Translations under genes and position numbers: made by a program
Source of the DNA: SG8-39 sp041558415
GTDB taxonomy: Bacteria; Pseudomonadota; Gammaproteobacteria; Burkholderiales; SG8-39
Reading direction: 5' to 3'
Length of the DNA: 31,105 bases
Assembly: GCA_041558415.1 (NCBI GenBank)
Contig: JBFFEY010000033.1
Location: 1 to 31,105 of the forward strand
Part shown: positions 23,101 to 30,197 of the stretch, one piece after another
Layout: every line of letters starts with the position of its first letter
How positions within the stretch are numbered: the stretch's first letter is position 1
Notes under the pieces: generated by a model
The model's database searches: none
What the model saw: the letters and a program-made list of their open reading frames with translations, nothing else
Told to the model about the DNA's origin: nothing

Positions 23101-23568
23101 AGCCGATGTCTCAGCCGCCGCCGATTCGGGCCCGGCAAGATCGCCGGCAAGTCGCGCCACATTGAGCGTGCCGTCGGCATCGAGCACGAGGTCGATCGCC
23201 GGCTGCTCGACGTGGACCTGCGCAACGGTCCAGGCCCAGCGCAACAAGCTCTTCAGCTCCAGATCGACGAACAGCCGGCCAACCGCCGCGATCGGTGCCC
23301 CGCTCGCCTCCTCCAGCCTGAACTCCTTGACTTCCAGTGTCAGCAGAAACGGGTTGATCCGCACCTCCCCAACACGGGCCTTGCGCTTCAAGACTTCTTG
23401 GGCGTACTCGGGTAGGGAACGCTCGATGTACGCGGGGACCACCCAGAAACCGAGCACCGCATAAAACCCGATGCAGGCGGCCAGCGCGACCGCCCAACGC
23501 CGCCAACGCGGCCGCCTCGGCCGTGCCGCGGGGCCGTCGCTCTTCTGCTCGTGCTCGGTGCCGCTCAT
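20107..23568 (-). CDS. DUF748 (AsmA-like) large envelope protein
   Basis: A 1153-residue protein. Residues about 26-46 (VALAACIGFYAVLGFWVVP) form one N-terminal membrane anchor after a basic cytoplasmic start. The bulk is a long periplasmic beta-rich repeat region with many alternating hydrophobic strands (for example LDLELHDIST and the FSNVEMSTLSPYSATFAGRKIASGRLDL block), typical of DUF748 and AsmA/TamB-like lipid transport proteins. The C-terminal part has an OmpA-like VFFRSGRSVLAP and a charged NERALRRALAEKLG helix, as in other DUF748 proteins. Its role is not established; the AsmA superfamily is linked to phospholipid transfer between membranes. It follows iscX after 73 bp with a TAAAAT box in the gap, so it may be transcribed separately from the isc operon. 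Confidence 0.8.
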   Translation of the reverse strand: MSGTEHEQKSDGPAARPRRPRWRRWAVALAACIGFYAVLGFWVVPAYIERSLPEYAQEVLKRKARVGEVRINPFLLTLEVKEFRLEEASGAPIAAVGRLFVDLELKSLLRWAWTVAQVHVEQPAIDLVLDADGTLNVARLAGDLAGPESAAAETSAPPRAILEHVVIAEGRVTLTDRSGAEPAQVAIAPLDLELHDISTLPERKGPYRLHATLPGGGSAQWEGEVSLQPIASTGRVRATGVKPASAWKLLRERVAIEEPAGSLDAELGYQFAYGRDGVQLSVDPVKLQLNGLRLAFTGAAEPALELEAAQVDGARFDLATRALTIPSVTVRGGRAAIDVDAKGELDWARILRRAAAGAGASAQAPATSAAAPWTLRLGAGRVESFGLRYRDASRKAASELAVDSLDARFALEARAGGGEPFALTLSPLDLELDGVSGGAPGEAPLLRFARMTLEGTSIDVDARKIRIAKAVVSGGTTQLVRAADGNVGGADLLNPRDEGKIQREVIAEARRAQAEGRPWAVSLEHLDLERFQASYRDETTQPALALAVKDFSATLQDISTEPDAVVPYAAQLVLAQGGQASVSGRFALSGDSADAALKLEQISLKPLAPMVSKLTILRLESGEVSGQAKIAMGRKAERATLAVDGALDVERLLLKEDDSGERFLAWRALQAKAVRYRSDPQQLVVKEVLLREPGAKIVVFKDRSVNLAKILKADPTKAEATAAAPAQAAGADVGPLPVVVNQVRVANGTIDFADESLVLPFAAKVEKLRGTANGIASDAKSRTTLKFEGSVSPFGEVRVGGSLAPFQPKRYTDIDVAFSNVEMSTLSPYSATFAGRKIASGRLDLGLKYKVENNALRGDNDIVLRDFTLGEAVPSSDAKDLPLDLAVALLKDSEGKIDLAVPVQGDIDNPEFSLSSVIMGALGTVLGNLVSAPFRALGGALGAGDGPADAVFFRSGRSVLAPPQQEKLKKLAEALTKRPQLRLTVHGGVDAAADGKALNERALRRALAEKLGLALGQDDDPEAVAYRDAKTQRALEAIAIERGGEGAVATFQAKFEKSAGRPARRVNPALALVGQGSDDDAFYRGLFDELVRSAPVPDAALTELAQQRAAEVRRTLTEGTSLAAARVTIGKREASSAGKDGVPSRLELGAPPG

Positions 23569-23641
23569 TCAGACGGATCGCGGAGCCACCCGCTCCGCAT
23601 ACGCGCGGCTCGCATCCGCGGCGGGCACAATTTTAACCCGC

Positions 23642-23836
23642 CTACTCGACGTCCTCGATCCAGGCCTGCTGGATCGCCTCGAGGATCTTCTCCCCGCAGC
23701 GCTTGGGATCATCGTCGAAGCCCGGCAGCTGCTGCACCCACTCGTACAGGTCCGTGAAGCGCACCGTGTTCGGGTCGGTGTCGGGACGCGCATCGGCCAG
23801 TGCGATGGCGATGTCCTGGATATCGGTCCACTTCAT
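23642..23836 (-). CDS. iscX: Iron-sulfur assembly protein IscX
   Basis: A 64-residue acidic protein matching IscX (YfhJ): MKWTDIQDIAIALAD, then the FTDLYEWVQQLPGFDDDP segment. IscX binds IscS and iron and modulates cluster assembly. It is the last gene of the isc operon, 16 bases after fdx, with the SD AAGGGGGC before the ATG at 23836. Length matches the family. Confidence 0.95.
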   Translation of the reverse strand: MKWTDIQDIAIALADARPDTDPNTVRFTDLYEWVQQLPGFDDDPKRCGEKILEAIQQAWIEDVE

Positions 23837-23852
23837 GGCACAGCCCCCTTGG

Positions 23853-24191
23853 CTAATGTTCTTCGCGCGCCAGGTTGATCGTGTACTTGGGGATTTCGAT
23901 CACCAGGTCCTGGCCGCGCAGCTTGGTCTGGCAGGACAGCCGCGAGGTGGCCTCCAGTCCCCAGGCCTTGTCGAGCATGTCCTCTTCCTTCTCCTCTGCC
24001 TGGTCGAGCGAGTCGAAGCCCTCGCGCACCACGACGTGGCAGGTGGTGCAGGCGCAGGACTTTTCGCAGGCATGCTCGATTTCGATGTCGTGCTCGAGCA
24101 GGCTGTCGAGAATTGTCTCGCCTTCGCGCGCGTCGATCTCGGCACCCGCCGGACACAGCGCGGCGTGCGGCAGGACTTTCAGTTTGGGCAT
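23853..24191 (-). CDS. fdx: ISC-type 2Fe-2S ferredoxin
   Basis: A 112-residue adrenodoxin-like ferredoxin. Cluster ligands Cys42, Cys48, Cys51 and Cys87 have the same numbers as in E. coli Fdx; Cys46 is an extra cysteine seen in this family. The protein donates electrons for cluster assembly on IscU and for sulfur reduction. Its ATG overlaps the hscA TGA (TGATG), so translation is probably coupled to hscA. Confidence 0.97.
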   Translation of the reverse strand: MPKLKVLPHAALCPAGAEIDAREGETILDSLLEHDIEIEHACEKSCACTTCHVVVREGFDSLDQAEEKEEDMLDKAWGLEATSRLSCQTKLRGQDLVIEIPKYTINLAREEH

Positions 24192-26059
24192 CAGGCGTCG
24201 AAGTTCGCGATCTTCTGTCCAGCGAGCGCACGCTTCACGCTGGCGTCCATGCGGCGCGCGGCAAAGGGCTCGGTCGTGCGATTGAGTGCCTCGGTGACGC
24301 GCTTGATCGCGCGATGGTCACCGCTTTCGACGGCGGCGAGCAGCTCGGCCGCCAAGCGATCGATTTCGTCGCGCTCCGCTTTGTGCAGCAGCGCGCCGTC
24401 CTGGGCGAGCGCAGCCTCCACCGCACTCAGCAGGCGACGCGCGTCCACCGTCGCTTCCTGCAGCGCGCGCGCCAACATATCGTCCTTTGCATGCTCGACC
24501 GAGTCGCGCAGCATGCGCTCGATGTCGCGGTCCGCCAGGCCGTAGGAAGGCTTGACCGTCACCGCGGCCTCGACGCCGGTGGTCGCCTCGCGCGCACTGA
24601 CCGCCAGCAGGCCATCGGCATCCACCTGGAAGGTGACGCGGATGCGCGCCGCACCGGCCGCCATCGGCGGTATGCCGCGCAGTTCGAACTTGGCGAGCGA
24701 ACGGCAATCGGCGACGAGTTCGCGCTCGCCCTGCACGACGTGAATGCTCATTGCCGTCTGCCCGTCCTTGAAAGTGGTGAATTCCTGGGCGCGCGCCACT
24801 GGAATGGTCGAATTTCGGGGGATGATGCGTTCGACCAGGCCGCCCATCGTCTCGATGCCGAGGGAAAGCGGAATGACATCGAGCAGCAGCCAGTCCTCGC
24901 CCTGCGGCCTGTTGCCCGCCAGCACGTTGGCCTGCATTGCGGCACCGAGCGCCACCACTTTGTCAGGGTCGAGATTGTTCAGTGGATCGCAGCGGAAGAA
25001 CTCCGCCACCGCGCGCTGAATCTCCGGCATGCGCGTCGCACCGCCGACCATCACCACGCCCTTGACGTCGGCCACCGTCAAGCCCGCGTCGCGCAGCGCC
25101 TTGCGCGTCGGCCCGAGCGTCTTCTGCACCAGCGTGTGCGTGATGCTGCAGAAGGTTTCACTCTTCAGCACGAGATCGACGAGTTCACCGCTCGATAGAC
25201 GCGCCATCAGTGGCGCCTCGCCGTGCGCCGTGAGTGTCTCCTTGGCCTCGCGCGCCTTGCCGTACAGCAGCCGTGCGTCGCGCGGCTCGAGCAGCGAAAG
25301 CCCGGCTTGCTCGAGCGCCCAGCAGAAGACGCGATGATCGAAATCGTCTCCGCCGAGTGCCGCATCGCCGTTGGTGGCGAGCACCTCGAACACGCCGCGC
25401 GACAGCCGCAGGATCGAGATGTCGAAGGTGCCACCGCCCAGATCGAACACCGCGTACACACCCTCGGCCGCATTGTCGAGGCCGTAGGCGATCGCCGCCG
25501 CCGTGGGCTCGTTTAGCAGGCGCAGCACGTTCAGCCCGGCCAGCGTCCCCGCGTCCTTGGTCGCCTGGCGCTGCGCGTCGTCGAAATACGCCGGCACGGT
25601 GACCACGGCCCCGCTCAGTTCGCCGCCGAGCGAAGCTTCGGCGCGGGCCCGCAGCGTTTTCAGGATCTCCGCCGACACCTCGACCGGGCTTTTCACCCCG
25701 GCCACCGTCCGCAGCTGCACCATGCCCGGTGCATCGACGAAATCATAGGGCGCGTTCTCGATGTGATCGATGTCGCGCAGGCCACGCCCCATGAAGCGCT
25801 TCACCGAAACGATCGTATTCTTCGGATCGACGGCCTGGTGTGCCTGTGCCGCGTAGCCCACCTCGCAGCTGCCGTCGCGGCAGTAGCGCACCACCGAGGG
25901 CAGCAGCACGCGGCCGCGCTCGTCCGGCAGCGTCACGGCGACGCCGTTGCGCACGGTGGCGACCAGCGAATTGGTCGTGCCCAGGTCGATGCCCACCGCG
26001 AGCCGGTGCTCGTGCGGCGCGGTCGAAAGCCCGGGTTCGGAAATCTGCAGCAGCGCCAT
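24191..26059 (-). CDS. hscA: Hsp70-type chaperone HscA
   Basis: A 622-residue Hsp70 specialised for iron-sulfur transfer from IscU. The ATPase domain begins with VGIDLGTTNSLVA (22-34), followed by FDLGGGTFDISILRL and VVMVGGATRMPEIQ, typical of the actin-like domain. The substrate-binding part (residues about 390-620) ends with a helical lid. It works with HscB, whose gene lies 13 bases upstream, and recognises the LPPVK motif of IscU, present in the iscU gene here (99-103). The SD is weak (GGGCG) before the ATG at 26059. Confidence 0.97.
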   Translation of the reverse strand: MALLQISEPGLSTAPHEHRLAVGIDLGTTNSLVATVRNGVAVTLPDERGRVLLPSVVRYCRDGSCEVGYAAQAHQAVDPKNTIVSVKRFMGRGLRDIDHIENAPYDFVDAPGMVQLRTVAGVKSPVEVSAEILKTLRARAEASLGGELSGAVVTVPAYFDDAQRQATKDAGTLAGLNVLRLLNEPTAAAIAYGLDNAAEGVYAVFDLGGGTFDISILRLSRGVFEVLATNGDAALGGDDFDHRVFCWALEQAGLSLLEPRDARLLYGKAREAKETLTAHGEAPLMARLSSGELVDLVLKSETFCSITHTLVQKTLGPTRKALRDAGLTVADVKGVVMVGGATRMPEIQRAVAEFFRCDPLNNLDPDKVVALGAAMQANVLAGNRPQGEDWLLLDVIPLSLGIETMGGLVERIIPRNSTIPVARAQEFTTFKDGQTAMSIHVVQGERELVADCRSLAKFELRGIPPMAAGAARIRVTFQVDADGLLAVSAREATTGVEAAVTVKPSYGLADRDIERMLRDSVEHAKDDMLARALQEATVDARRLLSAVEAALAQDGALLHKAERDEIDRLAAELLAAVESGDHRAIKRVTEALNRTTEPFAARRMDASVKRALAGQKIANFDA

Positions 26060-26072
26060 CGTGACGCCCGAC

Positions 26073-26591
26073 TCAGGCCTCGATCACCTCGAAGGCCGAC
26101 TCGATTTCGCTGTCGAGCCGCTCGAGAAACTTGAGCTCGCGCACCAGCGCCGCCGCGCCGTCGAAATCCTGGGCGCCGTCGATGCGCTCGGCCAGCCGCG
26201 CCTCGACGCGCAGGCGCTCCGCACCGAGCTCGGCGCGCAAGCCCTCGAGCCCGGCGGCATCGCGCGCCGCGGTGGCGGCCTCGAGCGCCTCGCGCAGCGT
26301 CATTTGTCGTTCGAGAAACTCCGCCGGCATCGCCGTGTTCGTCTCCAGCGCGACGTCCACGCCGTGCAGCTCGAGCAGGTGGCGCGCCCGCTCGAGCGGG
26401 CTTTGCAGAACGCGATAGGCCTCGTTCACGCGCGTCGTCCACTGCATCGACGCACGGCGCTCTGCGTCGCCAGCGTGCGCAAAGCGGTCGGGATGGATGC
26501 GCCCCTGGATCTCGCGATAGGCGCGGTCCAGCGCCGCGCGGTCCAGCGCGAAACCGGGCTCAAGTCCGAACAGATCGAAGTGGCTTTGCAT
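26073..26591 (-). CDS. hscB: J-type co-chaperone HscB
   Basis: A 172-residue protein with an N-terminal J domain starting MQSHFDLFGL; the HPD motif is at 33-35 (RIHPDRF). A C-terminal three-helix domain that binds IscU follows. It stimulates HscA ATPase. I took the ATG at 26591, where the family starts; the frame runs further upstream into the iscA gene but without homology. No SD is evident, so translation may be weak or coupled. A 121-bp gap separates it from iscA. Confidence 0.95.
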   Translation of the reverse strand: MQSHFDLFGLEPGFALDRAALDRAYREIQGRIHPDRFAHAGDAERRASMQWTTRVNEAYRVLQSPLERARHLLELHGVDVALETNTAMPAEFLERQMTLREALEAATAARDAAGLEGLRAELGAERLRVEARLAERIDGAQDFDGAAALVRELKFLERLDSEIESAFEVIEA

Positions 26592-26652
26592 CAGCAGTGG
26601 AAAAGGAACCAAAGGGCGCCGCGCGCGATTGGCCGCCCCCGCCGCAGCGAAC

Positions 26653-26669
26653 CGCCGCGCGCCGCGGCG
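26653..26669 (-). other. GC-rich stem-loop in the iscA-hscB gap
   Basis: CGCCGCG / CGCGGCG arms with a 3-base GCG loop lie in the 121-bp gap between iscA and hscB. No T-run follows, so it is not a classic terminator. It could modulate hscBA expression relative to iscA, or be a chance GC-rich palindrome. Confidence 0.3.
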
Positions 26670-26712
26670 AGCGCATCCCGCTGGTCGGCCGGTCGCCCGG
26701 GGTTCCTGCAAT

Positions 26713-27036
26713 CTAGACGTTGAAGCTTTCGCCGCAGCCGCACTCGTCCTTGACGTTCGGGTTCTGGAACTTGAACCCTTCATTGAGACCTTCACGCGCG
26801 TAGTCCAGCTCGGTCCCGTCAAGGTAAGGCAGGCTTTTGGGATCGACCACGACCGTCACGCCGTGGCTCTCGAAGGCGTGGTCCTCCGCGTTGAGGGCAT
26901 CGGCGAACTCGAGCTTGTAGGCCATGCCCGAGCAGCCCGAGGTCCGTACCCCGACGCGTAGCCCGACGCCCTTGCCACGCTTGGCGAGGAACGTCCGTAC
27001 GTGCTGGGCCGCCCTTTCGGTCAAGGTTACCGACAT
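26713..27036 (-). CDS. iscA: A-type iron-sulfur carrier IscA
   Basis: A 107-residue A-type carrier protein. Its three conserved cysteines are Cys35 (SGCSGMAY), Cys99 and Cys101 (ECGCGESF), with the same numbers as E. coli IscA. It binds iron or 2Fe-2S clusters and passes them to targets. I chose the ATG at 27036; the upstream extension is out-of-family. The gap to iscU is 13 bases, and the SD AGGGGAC lies about 8 bases before the start. Confidence 0.97.
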   Translation of the reverse strand: MSVTLTERAAQHVRTFLAKRGKGVGLRVGVRTSGCSGMAYKLEFADALNAEDHAFESHGVTVVVDPKSLPYLDGTELDYAREGLNEGFKFQNPNVKDECGCGESFNV

Positions 27037-27049
27037 CGTCACAGTCCCC

Positions 27050-27484
27050 TTAGCCGACCGCGACCTTCTGCTCGGAGCCCGCGTCCGTCTCCGGCGTGGT
27101 CTCGCCGCCGCGGCGCTTGCGATAGTCCGCGATCGCCGCCTTGATGGCATCCTCGGCGAGGATCGAGCAGTGAATCTTCACCGGCGGCAGCGCCAACTCC
27201 TCCGCGATCTGCGTGTTCTTGATGCCCTCGGCCTGGTCGAGCGTCTTGCCCTTCACCCACTCGGTGACGAGCGAGCTGGAGGCGATCGCCGAGCCGCAGC
27301 CGTAGGTCTTGAAGCGTGCGTCCTCGATGACGCCATCGGCGCCGACCTTGATCTGCAGCTTCATCACGTCGCCGCAGGCCGGTGCGCCAACCATGCCGGT
27401 GCCGACCGAATCGTCTGCCTTGTCGAACGAACCGACGTTGCGCGGGTTTTCGTAGTGATCGATGACTTTGTTGCTGTATGCCAT
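27050..27484 (-). CDS. iscU: Iron-sulfur scaffold IscU with C-terminal extension
   Basis: A 144-residue scaffold protein on which 2Fe-2S clusters are built. Cluster residues Cys37, Asp39, Cys63, His105 and Cys106 keep E. coli numbering, and the HscA-binding LPPVK is at 99-103. E. coli IscU has 128 residues; here the usual end (AIADYRKRR) is followed by a tail of about 18 residues (GETTPETDAGSEQKVAVG) that looks disordered. The SD AGGAG (27491-27495) lies 6 bases before the ATG at 27484. It is separated from iscS by 99 bp that contain a large hairpin. Confidence 0.97.
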   Translation of the reverse strand: MAYSNKVIDHYENPRNVGSFDKADDSVGTGMVGAPACGDVMKLQIKVGADGVIEDARFKTYGCGSAIASSSLVTEWVKGKTLDQAEGIKNTQIAEELALPPVKIHCSILAEDAIKAAIADYRKRRGGETTPETDAGSEQKVAVG

Positions 27485-27536
27485 TGCGTTCTCCTGCCAA
27501 AAACGTGTGCTGCTAGATGCCTTTTCTGAAAGTTTC

Positions 27537-27573
27537 GCACTGCATTGCAGCACGTAGTGATGCAATGCAGTGC
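27537..27573 (-). promoter_or_regulatory. Perfect 13-bp inverted repeat (stem-loop) between iscS and iscU
   Basis: GCACTGCATTGCA and TGCAATGCAGTGC are perfect arms around an 11-base loop; the loop itself can pair CAC/GTG with a 3-base tip. It starts about 10 bases after the iscS stop on the minus strand. Downstream is GAAACTTTC, not a T-run, so it is probably not a full terminator. It could partly terminate, protect or process the mRNA between desulfurase and scaffold, or be a protein-binding palindrome. Confidence 0.65.
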
Positions 27574-27583
27574 ATCGTTGTTC

Positions 27584-28792
27584 CTAGTGTGCCGCCCATT
27601 GCACGTTGTTCAGATCGACACCGTCCTTGTACATCTCCCACAGCGGTGACATCTCGCGCAGCTTCGCCACCTTGGTCTTGAGGTGATTCACGGTGTAGTC
27701 AACCTCCTCTTCGCTCGTGAAGCGGCCGAGCGTGAAGCGGATCGACGAGTGCGCGAGCTCATCCGAGCGCCCCAGCGCACGCAGCACATACGACGGCTCG
27801 AGCGAGGCCGACGTGCAGGCCGATCCCGAGGACACGGCGATGTCTTTCACCGCCATGATCAGCGACTCGCCCTCGACGAAATTGAAGCTGACGTTCAGGT
27901 TGTGTGGCACCCGCTGCTCGAGGTCACCGTTGACGAACGCCTCTTCGATCTCGGTCATGCCCTTCAGCAGTCGATCGCGCAATGCCCGGATGCGCTCGTT
28001 CTCCGTCGCCATCTCGAGCCGCGCGATGCGGAACGCCTCACCCATGCCGACGATCTGATGCGTCGGCAGCGTGCCCGAGCGAAAACCGCGCTCGTGCCCA
28101 CCGCCGTGAATCTGCGCCTCCAGCCGCACCCGCGGCTTGCGCCGGATGTACAGCGCGCCGACGCCCTTGGGGCCGTAGGTCTTGTGCGCCGAAAATGACA
28201 TCAGGTCGGTCTTCAGCGCCTTAAGGTCGATCGGGCATTTGCCTGTCGCCTGCGCCGAGTCGACGTGGAACAGCGCACCGTGCTTCTTGACGATTTCGCC
28301 GATCGCCGCAATGTCCTGAACGACGCCGATCTCGTTGTTGACGAACATCACCGAGACCAGAATGGTGTCCTTGCGAATCGCCGCTTCAAGCTGCCCCAAG
28401 TCGAGCAGGCCGTTCGCGTCGACGTCCAGATAGCTCACCTCGAAGCCGCGCCGCTCCAGCTCGCGACAGGTATCGAGCGTCGCCTTGTGCTCGGTCTTGG
28501 CCGTGATGAGGTGCTTGCCCTTGGTCTTATAGAACTCAGCCGCGCCCTTCAGGGCCAGGTTGATCGATTCGGTCGCCCCTGAGGTCCAGACGATGTCCTT
28601 GGCCTCGCAGTTGACGAGTGCCGCGACTTCTGCGCGCGCGTTCTCCACCGCCTCCTCGGCCTTCCAGCCGAAGGCGTGCGAGCGGCTCGCCGGATTGCCG
28701 AAGTGCTCGGTCAGATATGGGATCATCTTTTCGGCGACGCGCGGATCGACCGGCGTCGTCGCGGAGTAATCCAGGTAGATCGGTAATTTCAC
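27584..28792 (-). CDS. iscS: Cysteine desulfurase IscS
   Basis: A 402-residue pyridoxal-phosphate enzyme that takes sulfur from cysteine as a persulfide and hands it to IscU and other acceptors. His102 (TEHK), the PLP lysine Lys204 (SFSAHKTYGPKG) and the catalytic Cys326 (SSGSACTSASLEP) match His104, Lys206 and Cys328 of E. coli. The C-terminal SPLWEMYKDGVDLN segment that docks IscU is also present. The start is GTG at 28792 (GTG-AAA-TTA-CCG), 23 bases after iscR. In the selenium context of this region it could also mobilise selenium from selenocysteine, a known side activity of IscS-type enzymes. Confidence 0.98.
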   Translation of the reverse strand: MKLPIYLDYSATTPVDPRVAEKMIPYLTEHFGNPASRSHAFGWKAEEAVENARAEVAALVNCEAKDIVWTSGATESINLALKGAAEFYKTKGKHLITAKTEHKATLDTCRELERRGFEVSYLDVDANGLLDLGQLEAAIRKDTILVSVMFVNNEIGVVQDIAAIGEIVKKHGALFHVDSAQATGKCPIDLKALKTDLMSFSAHKTYGPKGVGALYIRRKPRVRLEAQIHGGGHERGFRSGTLPTHQIVGMGEAFRIARLEMATENERIRALRDRLLKGMTEIEEAFVNGDLEQRVPHNLNVSFNFVEGESLIMAVKDIAVSSGSACTSASLEPSYVLRALGRSDELAHSSIRFTLGRFTSEEEVDYTVNHLKTKVAKLREMSPLWEMYKDGVDLNNVQWAAH

Positions 28793-28815
28793 GCTCTGCG
28801 TCCTCTGTCCGATGC

Positions 28816-29298
28816 TCAGGCTGCAATCGCCGCCTCGGGCTTCGCCTCCGCATTTTCGGCAGCGCGCCAGTCATGCAGCACCGCGACGTGCTTGCCGTGC
28901 TGATGTGCCACGAGATCGGCCACCGTCACCGAGGACAGGTAGTCGTACATCTTTGCGTTCAGCGTCGCCCACAAGTCGTGCGTCATGCAGCGACGATCGT
29001 CGAGACAATTCTCGCGCCCGCCGCACTGCGTGGCGTCGAGCGGCTCGTCGACTGCCGCGATGATGTCGGCCACGGTCACGTCCTGCACGGGCACCGCGAG
29101 GTAGTAGCCGCCGCCCGGTCCGCGCACGCTCTTCACCAGCGCGTGGCGGCGCAGCTTGCCGAACAACTGCTCGAGATAGGAGAGCGAGATCCGCTGACGT
29201 TCGCTAATCGCCGCCAGCGTCACAGGGCCTTTGGCCTGGCGCATCGCCAGGTCGACCATTGCCGTCACTGCAAAACGTCCTTTGGTGGTCAGTCTCAT
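28816..29298 (-). CDS. iscR: Iron-sulfur cluster-sensing regulator IscR
   Basis: A 160-residue Rrf2-family repressor. The N-terminal winged helix-turn-helix (MRLTTKGRFAVTAMVDLA and on) is followed by the cluster ligands Cys92, Cys98, Cys104 and His107 (MTHDLW), with E. coli numbering. The [2Fe-2S] form represses its own operon at type 1 sites; a fitting site is found in the promoter upstream. The ATG at 29298 has GAGGAAA as SD. Confidence 0.98.
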   Translation of the reverse strand: MRLTTKGRFAVTAMVDLAMRQAKGPVTLAAISERQRISLSYLEQLFGKLRRHALVKSVRGPGGGYYLAVPVQDVTVADIIAAVDEPLDATQCGGRENCLDDRRCMTHDLWATLNAKMYDYLSSVTVADLVAHQHGKHVAVLHDWRAAENAEAKPEAAIAA

Positions 29299-29334
29299 CG
29301 TTTCCTCTACATCAATACCCGATTGCGTTGCTCA

Positions 29335-29340
29335 ACTATA
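29335..29340 (-). promoter_or_regulatory. -10 box of the iscR promoter
   Basis: The minus strand reads TATAGT, 18 bp downstream of -35 TTGATT (29359-29364). The expected start of transcription is about 30 bases upstream of the iscR ATG. The 106-bp gap between cysE and iscR (29299-29404) is strikingly AT-rich in this GC-rich window. Confidence 0.7.
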
Positions 29341-29343
29341 TCA

Positions 29344-29368
29344 AAATCCGACTAAATTAATCAACTAA
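29344..29368 (-). promoter_or_regulatory. IscR type 1-like box over the iscR -35
   Basis: The core GTTGATTAATTTAGTCGGA (29347-29365) fits the IscR type 1 pattern, a GAC/GTC-type dyad over about 25 bp, with about four mismatches by my reading. It overlaps the -35 TTGATT, as expected for autorepression. Confidence 0.7.
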
Positions 29369-29404
29369 TATAGAAATACAATAAATCAATAAGTTAATTA
29401 TACA

Positions 29405-30133
29405 TTACTTGACTGCCCGCAGATTTTCCGCCGGCGTCGTCTGCGCCTCATGCTCCGCAAGTTCGCGCTGCAGCGCAGACAGCTGGCGCGTCAGCGTAGC
29501 CACCGCCTCTTCAAGCTCGTGCGTGTGCGTCACCATTTCCTGGATTGCCTTGGCGTAGGGGTCATCTTGGTTCTGCACCACCGCATAAGCGGCAAAGCGA
29601 CGCGCCGCCGCCGGCGGGCTTGTCGCCTCAACGATGCGACCCGGCACCCCGACCACGGTCGCCTCGTCGGGCACGTCCTTGACCACCACGGCGTTCGAGC
29701 CGACCTTCGCGCCGTCCCCTACCCGGATCGGGCCGAGGATCTTGGCGCCGGCCCCCACCACCACGCCCTTGCCGAGCGTGGGATGGCGCTTGCCTTTGTT
29801 CCAGGTCGTGCCGCCCAGCGTGACGCCGTGGTACAGCGTGGTGTCGTCCCCTACCTCGGCCGTCTCGCCGATCACCACGCCCATGCCGTGATCGATGAAC
29901 ACCCGCTTGCCGATCGTCGCGCCCGGGTGGATCTCGATACCGGTGAGCCAGCGCCCAAAATGCGAAACCAGGCGTCCGAGCCAACGCAGCCCCGCCGACC
30001 AAAACCCGCGCGACAGCTTGTGCAGGTAGATCGCGTGCAGGCCGGGATAGCAGGTCAGCACCTCCCAAGTCGTCCGCGCCGCCGGATCCCGCTCGAAGAT
30101 GGTCGCGATTTCTTCACGCAGCTGCTTGAACAT
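29405..30133 (-). CDS. cysE: Serine O-acetyltransferase
   Basis: A 242-residue CysE that acetylates serine, the first committed step of cysteine synthesis. It has the left-handed beta-helix hexapeptide region (residues about 60-160) with catalytic His82 (FIDHGMGVVIGET) and His102 (TLYHGVTLGGT). The N-terminal helical domain is short compared with the 273-residue E. coli enzyme, a form common in other lineages. The C-terminal tail from about residue 185 is helical and may form a coiled coil. The ATG at 30133 matches the family start. It lies directly upstream of iscR on the same strand and has an IscR-like box in its promoter, so it may supply cysteine for IscS. Confidence 0.96.
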   Translation of the reverse strand: MFKQLREEIATIFERDPAARTTWEVLTCYPGLHAIYLHKLSRGFWSAGLRWLGRLVSHFGRWLTGIEIHPGATIGKRVFIDHGMGVVIGETAEVGDDTTLYHGVTLGGTTWNKGKRHPTLGKGVVVGAGAKILGPIRVGDGAKVGSNAVVVKDVPDEATVVGVPGRIVEATSPPAAARRFAAYAVVQNQDDPYAKAIQEMVTHTHELEEAVATLTRQLSALQRELAEHEAQTTPAENLRAVK

Positions 30134-30164
30134 GAAAGGCTTTCTCTGCTTTTGAGAAATGGAA

Positions 30165-30193
30165 ATCCTAGGGTGTCCGACTACTTTAGTCAA
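30165..30193 (-). promoter_or_regulatory. cysE promoter
   Basis: On the minus strand, -35 TTGACT (30188-30193) and -10 TAGGAT (30165-30170) are separated by 17 bp, a good sigma-70 match. Expected transcription start is about 25 bases before the cysE ATG. The -35 lies inside the IscR-like box. Confidence 0.65.
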
Positions 30194-30197
30194 CTAT
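30173..30197 (-). promoter_or_regulatory. IscR type 1-like box upstream of cysE
   Basis: Core GTTGACTAAAGTAGTCGGA (30176-30194). It matches 21 of 25 positions of the IscR type 1 consensus by my count and 16 of 19 bases of the core in front of iscR. It overlaps the cysE -35 and the trmJ stop codon. Confidence 0.65.

Noticed and set aside
26653..26669. Terminator between iscA and hscB
   Set aside because: The stem is short and GC-only without a following T-run in a very GC-rich gap; kept only as a low-confidence stem-loop.
29403..29415. Second IscR site at the end of cysE (AGTCAAGTAAT)
   Set aside because: Only one half of the dyad fits, and the bases encode the last residues and stop of cysE.
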